Origin: Cavenderia fasciculata
Taxonomy: Eukaryota > Evosea > Eumycetozoa > Acytosteliales > Cavenderiaceae
Assembly (NCBI RefSeq): GCF_000203815.1
Contig: NW_004457639.1
Location: forward strand, 434,001 to 498,000
Direction of reading: 5' to 3'
DNA length: 64,000 nucleotides
Shown: piece by piece, positions 8,628 to 23,146 of the stretch
Numbering within the stretch: the stretch's first letter is position 1
How the letters are laid out: each line of letters begins with the position of its first letter
Translations under genes and position numbers: made by a program
The notes under the pieces: model-generated
Databases searched by the model: none
What the model was told of the DNA's origin: nothing
What the model saw: the letters and a program-made list of their open reading frames with translations, nothing else

Positions 8628-11600
8628 TTACCAAAAAGCACACCAACCAACATAACATTGAGAAAGGTTTTCATGACTCGTAGCTTGGTCTATAAGTTTT
8701 TGGACTTGTTCTGGTACGTCGAGGGGAGTAGGAGAATTTCCAAAATCTCTACCGGTGAGTTTCTTATTTACACGATTGATTACAGAGAGGGCACGTTCGT
8801 TTAATGCCTCTGGGACGACCTCTGGCTCGACTTGTTCATCGACACGACCATGGTGGCCACGGGTGATGAGTGGTTGACGATGGACGGGACTGCCAGCGAG
8901 GGCAGGAGGAGGTGATGGTTCCAAAGGACTATTGTCTCCATTTTCAACATTGACGAGATCCTGTTGTTTAATCTTTTGTTCCTTGTCCTTGTCAATGTGT
9001 GCGTTGGGAGTTAAAAGACGCCAATTGATCAATGGGTCGTGGACAAAGGCTTCTAGTACGGCGGTGAGTGATTCCTTGTTGTTACGGAGTACAGTCATGA
9101 CCGTCTCGCAAGTCAATCTAAAGTTTCCTTCAATGCCAGACACTTCCATGGCATTGATGAGCATACGGGTGAGACGGAATGGGATCTTTTCGGGATACTT
9201 TTCACGGTGCATGGCAACTTCAAAACAATCACCAAAATCAATGTGAAGGATACGGCCAGTGTGACGATCCAACATCAAGTTGCTTGGATGACGATCACCG
9301 AGACCGAGAATGTAACCAACCATAGACATGACTGCGAGGGAACGGGTGTAATTGGTACGACGGTCCAACCAAATCTCGCTGTTTCTACTCTTGAGCCAGA
9401 GGACCTTGTGGAGATCTTGACCATTGGTCGATTCGAGTGCATATTCAAAGACTTCAACCTTTTGCAAGAGTGTGAGGTTATCATAGTCGGTACACATTTG
9501 CAACATGAGACGATGTTCAATGTTGAGTAGGATCTTGCTACTCTCACGATAATCTTTGATGAGGGTGTGAAGAGTATCGGAATGAGGTACCCATCCAATG
9601 AGACCAGAGTTGGGCGAGAGTGGAATGACAGAAAAACGACGAATGGAAAGATGTGATTTGGCAGTCTCGTGATTGGCCGACAACGATGTGTTGACCAAAC
9701 CAAACAATTGCATGACTCTTTCATCTTGACGCAAATCTTCATGTCCCTTTAGTAAAAAGGTATATTCCAGACCATCACTACCAATAATGGTTAGTTTACG
9801 TGGACGTTGTTTGGATGGGATAACCGAAAGGATTGAACTAAATGATTGAATACGAATGATTGGTTCACCAGCTCTATAGGTACCTGGAACTACTAGATCC
9901 ATATCTACACTATTCATAAGTTTGGGTGAAATGTATTGAAGCTCCAACGAAATCATTTGTGGCAGTTGTTTATAGATACGACGGAAAACTTGATAGTAGA
10001 GATCCCAAGCTTGATTGAGGTCACCTTCTTTACGAGAACGTTCATACTTTTTAGACCATTCCAAAGCTTCTGCAAGATCACGTCCAAATGCATGGATAAA
10101 ACTGGTTTCACTGGTAGTTTCTGGACCCTTTTCAAGGATTTGATGGAGTGGTGCGAGGGTTGCCAACATGGCATCTGGATTGTGTTCACCAAAGTATTGA
10201 CGACTTGCTTCTTCAAGTCCTTCATACCACATTTCATGCCATAAAATGGCTGAACGAACCAATTCTTGAGAGATTGGTAGAGCGACATCAACCAAACTAG
10301 TATGTTTTCTCATACGATCCATAATAAGTTTGGCAGCTGCAAGACGAGCAGGTGATTGTGATTTGGTGGCAACTGTCAATGGATAAACTAGAGCTTGTGG
10401 ATGTTCTTTACCAATATTATCCAATAGTTCGTGTAAAAGACGACGAACTGGGAAAACAGGAGCATGAATACGAGCAATCAACTGAGGAATGACTTGTAAC
10501 CAAGTATCAATACTAATGTCATTAAAACCTTGCATTAAACTTTGTTCAACTTCCTTTTGAGCACCATGTTTAAACCATAGAGTTAGGAGACGTAGAGTAT
10601 CTTGAAGTGATTGATCGGGAGCCAATGCAATCGATTTGAAAAAACTATTGACGGCAGGCAAGAGGTGTGCTGCAATTTGTTCGGCTGTACCACTATTTTG
10701 TTCATAGTGAGAGACTACTTCAAAATTGATCAATGCCCATGAATGCCATGCCTTGTACCAATTGGGATCCATTTCAGTGGCAGATTTAAATGATGCAATG
10801 ATTTGTGGGATCGATGCTTCGTTGAGTACGTCACCGAGTGCACTTTGCCATTCACCAAGTTTCAAATAGGCACGTGCTTGGAGTGGGTGGTCGTCGGTAT
10901 CACGCATTGCCTGTACAAATGTACGAAGGCGCTCAAAGGCTGGTTGTTTGGCACCAGCACTCCAAAGTTGTTTGATATAGGCAAATGTAATACGTGGATG
11001 AGTGTTTGGTAATAGTTGACCAAATTGAAGTGCATTTGGATCCTTGCCCATCAACATGGTCAGCGTCTTTTGAGCCAAACCCAAACGACTTCCTTTACGA
11101 CATAGACCAACAAATTTAAGCCACATGTCTAGCTCTTCGTGAGGTGAAATGACCAAAGAATGAACTGCCAATACACTTTGCCAAATATCAACATTCATTT
11201 GACATCCAGATAGACGTTTTTTCCATGTATTCTTGATCATTGTCTTTCGGTCAATAGAATCGGTCGACTTTTTATATTCAATGATTTCTTCTAGTTCTGA
11301 TAATTGTTGTAAACGAACAACCATTTTATAGGCTCTATTGTATGATTCACCGAGAAGAGCAGTGAGTTCAGTGTCGACCAGACTACGAGCTCTTTCTATA
11401 AAACAAGAAGCTTGGGTAAAGTTGTCTTTGTGTACTTCTAGAATGGCACGATAAAATGAACCTTCAATAGAATCTAGACTCATGGCACGAGCATATTCAT
11501 CCATTGAATCCCATGATGAAAGATTCCATGCTGCTGCAGATGCAAGAGGGGCAATAGCAGTACGAGTACTTTCACTTGCAGTTTTCCAAAGATCCGCAGA

Positions 11601-14600
11601 CAACAATGATAGACGTTCCCATTCTCCAAGAGCATGAAGACATCTCATAATACCAAGAGTATTATCAATGTTGGTCAACGTATCATCCTTTTGTTTTCTT
11701 TCATAGGCGGCCAAAGCATCTTCCCAACGACGCAACTTTTCATACCAAGTTTCTTTGAGTTCGACACTATGATTCTTTTGAGCATAAATCAAAATACCAA
11801 TAGCAGCTTCTGGTTGTTGCAGCTGATTATTGATAGAGATTAATGCTTCAATGGTAGAATTTGATCCAATCGATTGTTGGAATTCAATTTCCTTGTAATG
11901 AAGTGCCTTGGCATAGGCATGACACTTTTCAGCCAATGCTCCCAATGTACGAATGTCAATTGGCAGAGGTTTTTCGTGCAACTCCATAAACTCGGCCAAA
12001 TTGAGTAGGGTTTGTAGAATTTCGGGTGGAATGTTTGGTGACATGAGAGCTGCCTCTAAACTATGTACCAATTCATCTTGATATTGTTCATGTAGTTCAG
12101 TCCAACAACTAACAAACCCTGCATTAAATAATTCCTTGACCAAGGGATGATAATCTTGAGCCAATGATAGACACGAACGAAGAGCTGGTGATGGTGATTC
12201 TCTTAACAATTCAACTGAAAATCTTCTAATCCATTCTACCCAATCTTCTTTGGTTGATCTTTGACTAGTTTCCCATGCATTCTTTAGGTGTTGTTCATTG
12301 ACTTTTAATTTTTTGAATCCAATTTCCGGTGATGGAGTAGTGTTTTGACCATCCTCTGAAACAGTATCTGGATGACGAGCACCTGGGAAATCTTCTGGTC
12401 CACCAGTAGATATGAGTTGTTGATTTTTTAACAATTTCGATACCAACAATTCATAAGATGCACTTGAAATTTCTCTCTTGTTTAATACCTTTCCTACCAT
12501 TGGAATAAAGATTGCATAATCTGATCCCAATTGATAGACCAATGAACAGAGTGTTTGAAGTGCATCATCTTTTAGATCATTTTCACCTGGTACATCCAAA
12601 ACTCTTGCCAATGGATGAATGATACGTGATGCATAATCTGAAAAATTCAACTTTTTACATAATCTACCAATAGTTTGAATTGCCAAAGTTCGAACTTGAG
12701 TTGTAACATCAACTTGTTCAAACAATTTAACGACTGCAGGAATCACCAAATGTAAATAATCATCCAAATTGGTACCAAATACTTCTAATGCTTTTAATAC
12801 TTTGGTTGTTGGTAATCTCTTTGGACTTCTATCAGTATGCAATACATTTAACATTTGTGGAATTAAATTTGGTAAATAAACTTTAAACTCATCATTTAAA
12901 GCTGTCGATATTTCTTCTACCAAATGTATAATTGGTATTAATAAATATGAATTCCAATATTTTTCAATCAACTAGAAAATTAAAAGTAAATTAAAAGTAT
13001 TATTAATAAATATTATTATTTTTTTTTCTATTTTCTTATTTCCTTACAATAAAAATATCATTTAAATAATCTCTAATATGTTGTTTAACAATTGAAACTA
13101 GAGTACTTAATTGTTGAAATAGGAAATCACGGAAACCAGGTTCACAACTATTCATGACATGAAGGAATGGTGGCATGATTTGGGGAAGGAAAGGGATACA
13201 TTTGAAACCAAGACTTTTAAATATAAACATGACAGCTTGAATGACTGAAGAATGATGAGCCGATAGAGATGGATCACGAAGAATTTTCATGAGTGCTGTA
13301 ATGGCAACGGTTGGATAATAGTCTTCAGATGATGGACTGATATTGATCGAGTCAATGACACTAGTACCAGCACCACTGCTACTACTACTAGACTTGTCAT
13401 CCAACTTTGGATCTTCTCTACGTTGACCCAATTCATTCATCTTGTGTTTGTATGGATCTAGTGCACCCAAAATACCAAGTACCTTTATGACCTCTCTACG
13501 AATCGATGCAATTCTTTCAGTCTTTATGGCATTTAATAAAATGTCTAGCAACATTGGGTATTTGGCAAATGGACGAATCACATAACCAGTACTACTTGCC
13601 AATTGACCAAGAGTCTTTAGTGCCACCTCTCTTTTACTTGTACTTGATTGATCTTGAAGTGTATCAATGATGAGAGGGAGGAGTTGATCGATATGTTGTG
13701 ACATTTCATCACCACCTACAACAGACAACTCTCCAAGTGCTGCCAAAACACAAGATGCTACTCTTGGATTTGAATCTCTTAGTTTTGGAAGTAGTGCCTT
13801 GAGGATTGGTTCGACATAGGGTTTGATCAACTTTTCCGATGCTCCAATAAGATGACCGAGTAGACGAGCAGATTCTTCTTTGTTTCTTGAATCACCTGAA
13901 AATTCGAGTTCAGTCAACAACTGAATCAATGTCTTTCGGAGTGATGGCATGACATAGGCAGGATTACGAATGGTAAGACGACCGATAACTGAAATGGCAA
14001 GTTCACGAATTTCAAACACTTCGTCATTGAGTGCTATAAAAAGTGAACGAAGGTTTTCTGCTTGTGCCAAATGATGATCGAAACGAGTATCCAAAGAGGA
14101 TAGGACAGTACGACGAATAGATGGATCTGGATCGGCAATACCTACGACCAACAACTTTTCAAGTACTTCACCAACAATGACGGCACTATGACCACGAGTG
14201 GGTGCAGGTTCACCTGGACGAACCATAAGCTGTGAACAAGTAATGGCTGCTTCACGACGAATTTCACTATTGTCGTCATCCAAATAGCCAACGACACATT
14301 CTCTAACAAACTCTAGCAGATTGTGTTTGGACAAGTCGAAACTACCCAATGTTTTGAGAGCGAGTGCAATCATTTCGGGGTCGACATCTGACGCGGCAGT
14401 ACTGGCGACGGCATGGGTAACCGATAGGTTTTGGAATGGAGCAGTTGATTTTCGATAATGATTTGGTGCACCTGGTTGTGAGAATGGTTTGTTGGCAAGT
14501 ACTTGTGATAGGAGGGTCAACAGCTTTTGTTGAATATGTGGAATGAGTGCCGGTAGTGAAACGGTCAAGTCTCTCAATGCTTCGGTAAGCACCTGAGTAA

Positions 14601-15896
14601 GACCTGGAGCAAACATTTGAGGCAAGATGACTTGCATATGAGGAATCATTCCTGGACCAACAGCCGACGACAACATGGATATACAGGTTAAAACTTCGGG
14701 ACAAAACTGTTTACCCTTGGTTTGGAGTGCAGTCTTTATATTGACTACAATATTATCGAGATAGGGTTTGATAGAGCCACCGACAGCTTGTGCAATCTCA
14801 CCAAGTGCAATAAACGAATAGGAACGTTCGTTTTGGTTACGTAGCGCCGATAATATATAATTGATACAAGTGTTTAGATGGAGATGGACAAACTCTCTTG
14901 GTGAAAAGATGGCAAGACGTGGAAGTAGTACAATGACAGTCTTTTTAACGAGTTTGTCACGGTGATCTTTATGTTTGAGTATAGTATCACAAACATCTTT
15001 GAATTTGTTGACCATAAAGTCACCGGTATTACGTAGCAATTCACCAAGAGTGATGAGTGAACCGTGCAGTGCTTCTGGTGAACCATTTTGTTTGAAAGCC
15101 TTTTGACTCTCGTCATAGATCTTTTGGTACCATTGTAGACGTAGTCTACTTTCACGCTCGGCAATGAGTTCTAGACAGGCACGTAATGCCTCGACGGCAC
15201 CTTCACGGATCGACAACTTGACGTCCTTTAGTGCCACCCAAATGAGATCGATAAACGAAGCTGCATGCACATAAAAGAGTGTTGGTGCATTTTGTGCCAA
15301 CTCTTTGAGCACCAATACCGATGCCTGACGACGATTCTCTACACGTTCACCAGACAACCATTCCAAGGCACGTGTCACTTCAAACTCGACACACTCTGCT
15401 GTCAATGTTCCACTTGATCTCGCCAAACGTCCCAATGCACGCGACGCCATCATCATGACTGTCTGATCGTTGGTACTCAGTCCATAACGTAGATAATTGG
15501 CCAATTTTGTAATCTTTGCTGCGTTTTCGTCATAGTCTACATCTATCAATTCATCGATTGCCAAAATACCTCCAATCTTGTCTGTTATACCACTACTATT
15601 TACCAATTCAAAGATTATCGTATTTACATCTTGCATAAAATTGGAAAAGTTTTCATTTGTCATTTCTCTTGATTGAGTTATTACCTAAAGTAGTAGTAAA
15701 AAATATATAGATAGAAAATAGATAGATAGTCAGATGATATTGTGTTTTGTTTGTTTGTATAATAGAGTTTACATACATAATTCTTTAAATTCTTTGCACC
15801 TCTTATTCTATCTTCTTCTTTTTTATTTTTCAAATCTGATAAGATTTTACTTAGGGCATCTGCCCATTGTGGAGGTTGTTCACTTTGTAATGTCAT
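8628..15896 (-). CDS. tor: Target of rapamycin (TOR) protein kinase, complete
   Basis: Three exons: 15896-15777, 15684-13048 and 12971-8628 (introns of 92 and 76 bases, phase 0). The product is about 2366 residues, close to known TOR proteins. N-terminal HEAT repeats fill roughly the first half, then a FAT domain. The FRB domain is near residue 1830 ([18 protein letters not shown]; the Ser whose change gives rapamycin resistance elsewhere is present, as are the Trp and Phe of AWDLYYQVF). The PI3K-like kinase domain follows: [19 protein letters not shown] near 2000, [15 protein letters not shown] near 2147 and HIDFGD near 2162. The last 33 residues are a FATC domain ending GWCAFW. Known: TOR is the catalytic core of TORC1 and TORC2, controlling growth with nutrients. 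The start was chosen because exon 1 has typical TOR N-terminal sequence ([15 protein letters not shown] across the first junction). No break is seen. Confidence 0.97.
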
Positions 15897-16535
15897 TATC
15901 GATTATCTATTTTAATTATAATTTACAACAAATAAAAACAACAAAGATATTGTTTTATATATATCTTTTGTGTGTGTATGTGTGATTTGTGATGGTGTTG
16001 TTTATGTTTTTTTTTGAAAAAAAAAAACAAACAAACTACTACTATATTATTATTACTATTGTTTGAGTGTTGATTAAACTACTACTACTATTGATATTGA
16101 CTTTTGATTCCTATTTTCTCTCTCTTTACGTATTTATAAATAAGTAAAACCTTTAACAGTCCATAGTACTACAAGTTTTATATAAACGAACGATCTACTT
16201 TATAACTATTAATATTCTACTACTATTACTACTATTATACAAAAGATATTGATTTACAATATATATATATTGATATGATATGATAGTAATAATTTCTATC
16301 TATCTATCGTATCTATACAAAAAAAAAAAAAGTTTGTTAAATAAAGATAATCAAGTTTGTGCTTTTCAACTCTTTTTGAAACCAACACTTTTTTTTTTTT
16401 TTTTTTTTTTGCTTTTTTTTTTTTCTCCCAAGATTATAACTACAAATTTCTATTTTCTATAAATATATACATATATTTTATTTATTTATTTGTTTGATTT
16501 CAAAATAAACTTTAGCCCTTTTCTTTTTCAATTGT
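15897..16535. other. Intergenic between TOR start and GAPDH end
   Basis: TOR 5' flank with poly-A and CTACTA/TATCTA repeats, then the GAPDH 3' flank with poly-T tracts (about 16389-16424) and TTTATTTATTTG repeats. Nothing gene-like is seen. Confidence 0.6.
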
Positions 16536-18041
<1,506 letters not shown>

Positions 18042-18604
18042 TTAGTGTTGACCATGATGATGATGACCATGTTGTTGGTATTGTTGTTGTTGGTATTGTG
18101 GTTGTTGGTATTGTGGTGCAGCTTGGTAAGCTACTTGATGATTTGGTAATGGTTGGTATGGATTACCTCCTGCAACAACAGTGGTATGGTGATGATGTCT
18201 TGATCTACGACAACTATAATAGAAAAAAAAAAAATAGATGTAAAAGTAAGTAAATATTTCTTTTTCCATGTTTTGTTTGTTTGTTTGTTTGTTTGTTTAA
18301 CATACCAAATAACTGTACAACAAATGATAATTAAAACTACGATAGCGATTGGTACACCGATGAATACACCCAAAGCACCGGATGTCCAGTGTGCAATACA
18401 TATGTCACATTGTGCTGGGGAGAAGGCGTCCCAGCTAAAGCATTGCCAGCTCTTCCAGTAGTCATCCTCTGCATAGGTACCAATGCATCCAGATTCACCT
18501 GTACCAACTTGTGTTCCAGCACAACAGCTGGCATTGACTTGTTCAATTGACAAGACTTGTAAAATAAGTAATGTGCATAAAGCTGAAAAGATTAATTTGT
18601 ACAT
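18042..18604 (-). CDS. Small Cys-rich single-pass membrane protein with His/Gln-rich tail, copy 1
   Basis: Exons 18604-18306 and 18213-18042 (phase 2, TG|T gives Cys). Order: signal peptide (MYKLIFSALCTLLILQVLSIEQVNA), a short Cys-rich outside domain (SCCAGTQVG, DDYWKSWQCFSW, CDICIAHWTSG), a strong membrane helix (ALGVFIGVPIAIVVLIIIC), Arg-rich stop-transfer (CCRRSRHHHH), and a cytoplasmic tail of Tyr/Gln/Pro repeats ending in a His cluster. About 156 residues. Two paralogues lie next door (19091-19705 minus, 20331-20923 plus), and a distant relative is at 47650-48184. Function is not recognised; the topology suggests a type I surface protein. Confidence 0.8.
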
Positions 18605-19090
18605 TTTTTAAAAAAAATAATAATTATATAAATATAGAGATAGAATGAGTTTATAATATAGAGGAAGAATGAGTTAAAATGATGATACGTTTAAGGTTTT
18701 TAAGCAAAAAGGATGATGTCAGTTTCGAAAAAAAAGGGGTCGTTTTGTCTTTGTGATCGAGGAAAATATCTGAGAAAAAACAAAACAGGGCAATTTCGCA
18801 AGGCCAAAAGAATGTCTTGCCTCTAGTATAAAAAACCAGGTAGAATAAGAATACGAAAAATCTTCTTTGTTCCAACTCTATCACATCATTCAATTTTCCT
18901 TTGTTTCTACGATGATGGACCAATCTTAATAATCTATTGATAAGAGATGCAATGTAGTCAATATATATACTATACTAAAGTTTAAGAGTGAATGAAAAGC
19001 AATCTAGAAATCTTTTGAGAACTTTTTATTTATTGAGTTTTAATGGGTATTACTACTATTTAAATAACAACTATCTGTTGTTATTTTGTT
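18605..19090. other. Intergenic
   Basis: Upstream of copy 1 and downstream of copy 2. A run of A-rich and G-rich bases at 18720-18810 gives only chance frames. No RNA gene is recognised. Confidence 0.5.
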
Positions 19091-19705
19091 TTAGTGGTGG
19101 CCGCCATGGTGACTGCTTTGGTGATGGTGATGGTGATGATGACCGAAATCATGAGTTGGTAATGTTTGGTATGGAGCTGTATTGGCAACAATAGTAGCAC
19201 CATGGACACTATGGGAATTATGACTAGTATGATGACGACGACGACGACAACTAAATAGAAAATAAAAGATATAGTTAGAAATCTAAAAATGTGATATGTA
19301 ATTTAAAATATATATTTGTATACATACGCTAAAACGATACAAATCAAGATAGCAATACCAACGAAAAGTGGTAAGCAGACAAATACTGCGAGTGCACCTC
19401 CAGTCCAAGTAGCAATACAAATATCACATTCTCCACTACCCCAAATATCGATTTCGGCATCTGCACATTTCCAATGCTTCCAGAAATCGTCATGTTCCAT
19501 GACTCCGTTCTAAATATAAAGATGAATATTGTAAGAAAACTAACTAGTTTTATTCATCACACACTATATATTTAATGATATTTACACAGTCATCAGTATA
19601 GTTACCGTCAACTATACCTAAACAACATTCACCTTGAACTTGAACTACTGAGAATAGTTGTAACAAGAATAAAGAACATAAAATACAAAGTAATAATTTA
19701 TACAT
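19091..19705 (-). CDS. Small Cys-rich single-pass membrane protein with His-rich tail, copy 2
   Basis: Three exons: 19705-19586, 19509-19328 and 19250-19091; all phases agree. About 152 residues. Signal peptide (MYKLLLCILCSLFLLQLFSVVQVQG), ECCLGIVDG, then DDFWKHWKC, CDICIATWTGG, a membrane helix (ALAVFVCLPLFVGIAILICIVL), an Arg/His stop-transfer (ACRRRRHH) and a tail containing NTAPYQTLPTHDFG, H7 and a GGHH end. Unlike copies 1 and 3, it has an extra intron after the first Cys pair. Its tail is almost the same as that of copy 3, more alike than the outside domains, which points to recent duplication or conversion of the last exon. Confidence 0.8.
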
Positions 19706-20330
19706 TTTGTAGATAGATAGATATTATAAAATGATGGTGATGGGGGCTTTTATAACGAAAAGACCACGAAAAAAATAGGTTTCCCGAGGATCTCAAAACC
19801 AACAATGAAAAAGTAGAGATCAATGGTAATTAAACCTCCCCCTGGTTCATGACGTGTACTAAAGGTTACTCGACAAACCGAGAGAGTTATATTACCTGAA
19901 ATGAGAGTATAAATGTTTGTCCTATCCTGGGTAGGTATAATTTAACCTCTTTAATTTAAGTTAAGCTCCTTAACCTGGTTTTTAATTCCGATCAATAAAT
20001 GTAATCTTGATCTTTCAAAACTGATTAATCTTTAGGGGATTGATTGATATTCCTTCAAATCGAGGAAGATCCTTTGGTGGCCCTTGATTTTGGTTTTTTT
20101 TTTTATAATCGTTGATATTTTTGATTCCTTTGAATTGGGGCTGCTACGTCACTCATTTTACGTAAATAATTTAAAAAAAAAAATCGGATCACAACGAGTC
20201 CATCTCAACCTTATTGTTGTTTTAACTTTATCACTTTTTTTACTCAACATTTATCTTCTTTCTTCTTTTCTTTTCTTTTTTATTTATATATATATAATAT
20301 ATATAATACTGTTCATATTCAAAAAACAAA
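19706..20330. other. Shared upstream region of divergent copies 2 and 3
   Basis: 625 bases between two divergently transcribed paralogues, so probably a two-way promoter. It holds poly-T near 20095-20104 and an AT-rich core just before the copy 3 start. No coding frame is credible. Confidence 0.5.
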
Positions 20331-20923
20331 ATGTATAAATTAATTCTTGCTACTTTATGCACTTTATTATTTATCCAATTATTTTCAGTTGCACCTGTTA
20401 GCGCTGATTGTTGCGCTGGTATAGAGGTACTCGGATCATGCGATGGTACACTTGGTAAAGACGACTTCTGGAAGGAATGGGAATGCCAGTCGGGAGTATC
20501 CTATGATGACAGCAATGCTGCCTGTTCAGTCTGTATCGCTCATTTCACTGGAAGTGCTATCGGTGTTTTCGTTGGTGTACCAATCGCTATTGTAGTTTTA
20601 ATTATCATTTGTTGTGTTGCTATTTGGTAAGTAGAAAAATAGTAGTAGTAGTAATAATAATAGGATTGGCAGTGAAAGAATGGGAATGCCAGTCGGGAGT
20701 AGCTTATGATGACAGCAAAAAAAAAATATATATATTTTTATATTAACTTTTTCTTTTCTTTTCTTTTCTTTTCTTTTATTTCTATATTTATAGTTGCCGT
20801 AGAAGACATCATCATCATCATACTACAGTTGTTGCCAATACAGCTCCATACCAAACATTACCAACTCATGATTTCGGTCATCACCATCATCATCATAGCA
20901 GCCATCATGGTGGTCACCACTAA
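20331..20923 (+). CDS. Small Cys-rich single-pass membrane protein with His-rich tail, copy 3
   Basis: Exons 20331-20626 and 20794-20923 (phase 2). About 141 residues. Signal peptide (MYKLILATLCTLLFIQLFSVAPVSA), DCCAGIEV, DDFWKEWEC, CSVCIAHFTGS, a membrane helix nearly identical to copy 1 (IGVFVGVPIAIVVLIIICC), CCRRRHHHHH, then the tail NTAPYQTLPTHDFG shared with copy 2. The C-x2-C plus helix module is what ties the family together. The intron carries a 45-base copy of part of exon 1 (see findings). Function unknown. Confidence 0.82.
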
Positions 20924-21108
20924 ATGGATTGAACAGGACCTATTTACAAACACGACAGATAGTTGTTGTTTTGTATCATCCTATCCTATCCTATCCTATC
21001 TTATCCTATCCTATCCTATCCAACCATTTTTAAAAATAAACACACAATATTGTATTTTGTATCCTTTTTATTTTTTTATAAATATTATTTATTTACTTTT
21101 TATTTTTT

Positions 21109-22209
21109 TTAATATTTATGTAAAAATTCTGTAACCTTTTCAACGACGGCCCAAGTGATAGCTTGACCAGGACCAACACGAAGAATACGTGGAAGACAAC
21201 CAGCCCAATAAGCTTTAATACCACCATCTCTGTAGATACCTCTGATGACTTGCATAGAGGTTTCGTTTTGACCTTGCTTTTGCATACGTGTCTTGATAGT
21301 GTCGAGTGGGTTGTTAAAGAGTGTAGAGGCGGTACCGGCAATGAGACCGGCAGCCAAGTTTTGAACGACTGGGAGTTGCTTGCTGTGATCACCACCCTTG
21401 AGGTAATCAGTGACGGAATAGAAAACGGGGAAACGAATCATATGATTGGTGATTTGACGGAGAAGTGTGGCAGATCCACCCTTGTAGAGACCACGGAAAC
21501 CTTCCTCACGTAAAACGTCACGCATGACGGCCGAGAACGATCTTTGATGTTCTTGGGTCATATGACGAACCTTGAGCAGTTCACATGGAATGACGACGAT
21601 AAAAGATTCGACGGCACCTGCAAAAGCACCACCCAAAAGATTAGTGACAAATGGATCACGCTTTTGTCCAGCGGCCACTGGGAATTGTCTGTTGTATTGT
21701 TCGGTGAACCAAGAGAATGCAAAGTATCTAATACCAACCTTAAAGATGGCTTCGGCAGTCATTGGCCAAATACCTTCATAGAGTGCACGTACTCCTCCAA
21801 CTGGTCCATGTCCCTTGGCCACAATATCTTGGAATGTTCCAAAAATAGATTTACCTGGGTTATTTTGGAGTTGTGTCTTGATACGATCCAATGGATGACA
21901 TGCCCAAACATCTGCTGTACCTGCTACAGCTCCAGCTACCATTCTCTTCCATGGGAAATTTGATTGTTGTTTTTCATCTTTTTTATCTAAAAAACAAAAA
22001 AGAAAAAGAAAAAAAAGTAACTAAGTAAAAAAATCACGAAAAAGAGAGAAGCTGAAGAGTTGTTCATCTGATCTTCAAAGATAGATAGATAGAAAAGAGA
22101 TAAGATAGATAGATAGATAGATAGATAGATAAAGTCATATATCTTTCTATCAATATTCTATATTTTAATCTCTACTACTACTATTGTATTATTAATTACC
22201 TGCAGTCAT
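21109..22209 (-). CDS. Mitochondrial carrier, tricarboxylate (citrate) carrier-like
   Basis: Exons 22209-22200 (only MTA plus one base) and 21986-21109. About 295 residues. Three mitochondrial-carrier repeats are visible: the first signature PLDRIKTQLQ, the second PCELLKVRH, the third PLDTIKTRMQ, each followed by a GxxxLYxG-like motif (RALYEG, RGLYKG, KAYWAG). The third repeat with YLKGGD, then AGTAST and NPLDTIKTRMQ resembles the citrate carrier family (SLC25A1). Such carriers sit in the inner mitochondrial membrane and exchange metabolites; citrate as substrate is an inference from similarity. Second repeat PCELLKV lacks the usual acidic-x-basic order, as in citrate carriers. Confidence 0.85.
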
Positions 22210-22802
22210 TTTTGTTGGTTTGTTGGTTGTTATCTAATCTAATGATTGATTTGATTATATTATATTGTATATTGATAAAGAAATAAAAGAAATAAAAGAA
22301 AAAGAGAGTAAACAAACTAAACAACAACAATTAAATATTCCCTACTACTACTAAAAAGTAAAGTAAATAAAGTTGTTTGTGATCACACGCTTGCATGCAG
22401 AGTGTCTCTTGAAAAACGGAATTTTCCCCTTGCAAATTAAATCCCTTCCTTTCTCTCACACACAATATTATATTAGTATATCTCAAACAACAACAGATAT
22501 TTATATTGATATTGCCAATCCCAAACAAATTTAATTTAACAAACACCTATCAACTTTTATTATTATGATTCTATTTTTTTTATTAAATTTAATCTTATTT
22601 CCCAAGATGTGACATCTTTCTCTCTCTCGGCATCTTTATACACATACACATACACATATATATAGATTTATATATAAAGTAAAAATGGATACAGTAATTT
22701 ATTCACATAGGTTTGATTGTTAAACATCTCCCCAAAAAAAAGAAGAAGAAGAAGAAAGAGATGAATAAGAGGATAGATATAGATATAGATATATATATAG
22801 GT
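22210..22802. other. Intergenic
   Basis: GATA microsatellite near 22080 lies just inside the carrier intron; here there are AT-rich flanks only, with CACATA and TATAGA repeats (22630-22800). The small minus frame at 22331-22546 has no support. Confidence 0.5.
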
Positions 22803-23110
22803 TTATTGTTCATATCCAGTACATGAATCACAACAACCTTTTTTAACAGTTCTTTGACTTGGATTGCAAACTACTTGAGGACAAATAGCATCTCTACATG
22901 TTGGTGGTCTTGGATCAACAATGACTAACAATAGAGATAAAAAGAAAAAGAAATAGAATGTTAAATGGATTTGAATCAAACAAGAGGGATATTATTATTA
23001 TTATTATATTATGGATAAGATAACTAACCTACTCTTTGGTTTACATTGGTAACAACAACTTCCTTCTGGTTTGTAGAGTATTTGATTTTTAGTGCATGTT
23101 GGCATGGCAC
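22803..23110 (-). pseudogene. Small secreted Cys-rich (VWC-like) protein, 5' end missing
   Basis: Two exons fit, about 23107-23033 and 22924-22803 (phase 1, A|TC). They give two repeats of one Cys pattern: CGQDCTLVRCAMPTC ... GSCCYQCK and CRDAICPQVVC ... GCCDSC, ending GYEQ stop. The C-x4-C-x4-C ... CC-x2-C spacing is like von Willebrand factor C modules in small secreted proteins. The first repeat has no upstream signal exon: stops occur directly upstream, and from about 23147 the sequence is a relic of another gene. A separate first exon of the same family, with signal peptide, lies at 44408-44549 and has lost its own downstream exons. Broken gene, function unknown. Confidence 0.6.
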
Positions 23111-23146
23111 ATCTGACTAGGGTACAATCTTGACCACATTATTATA

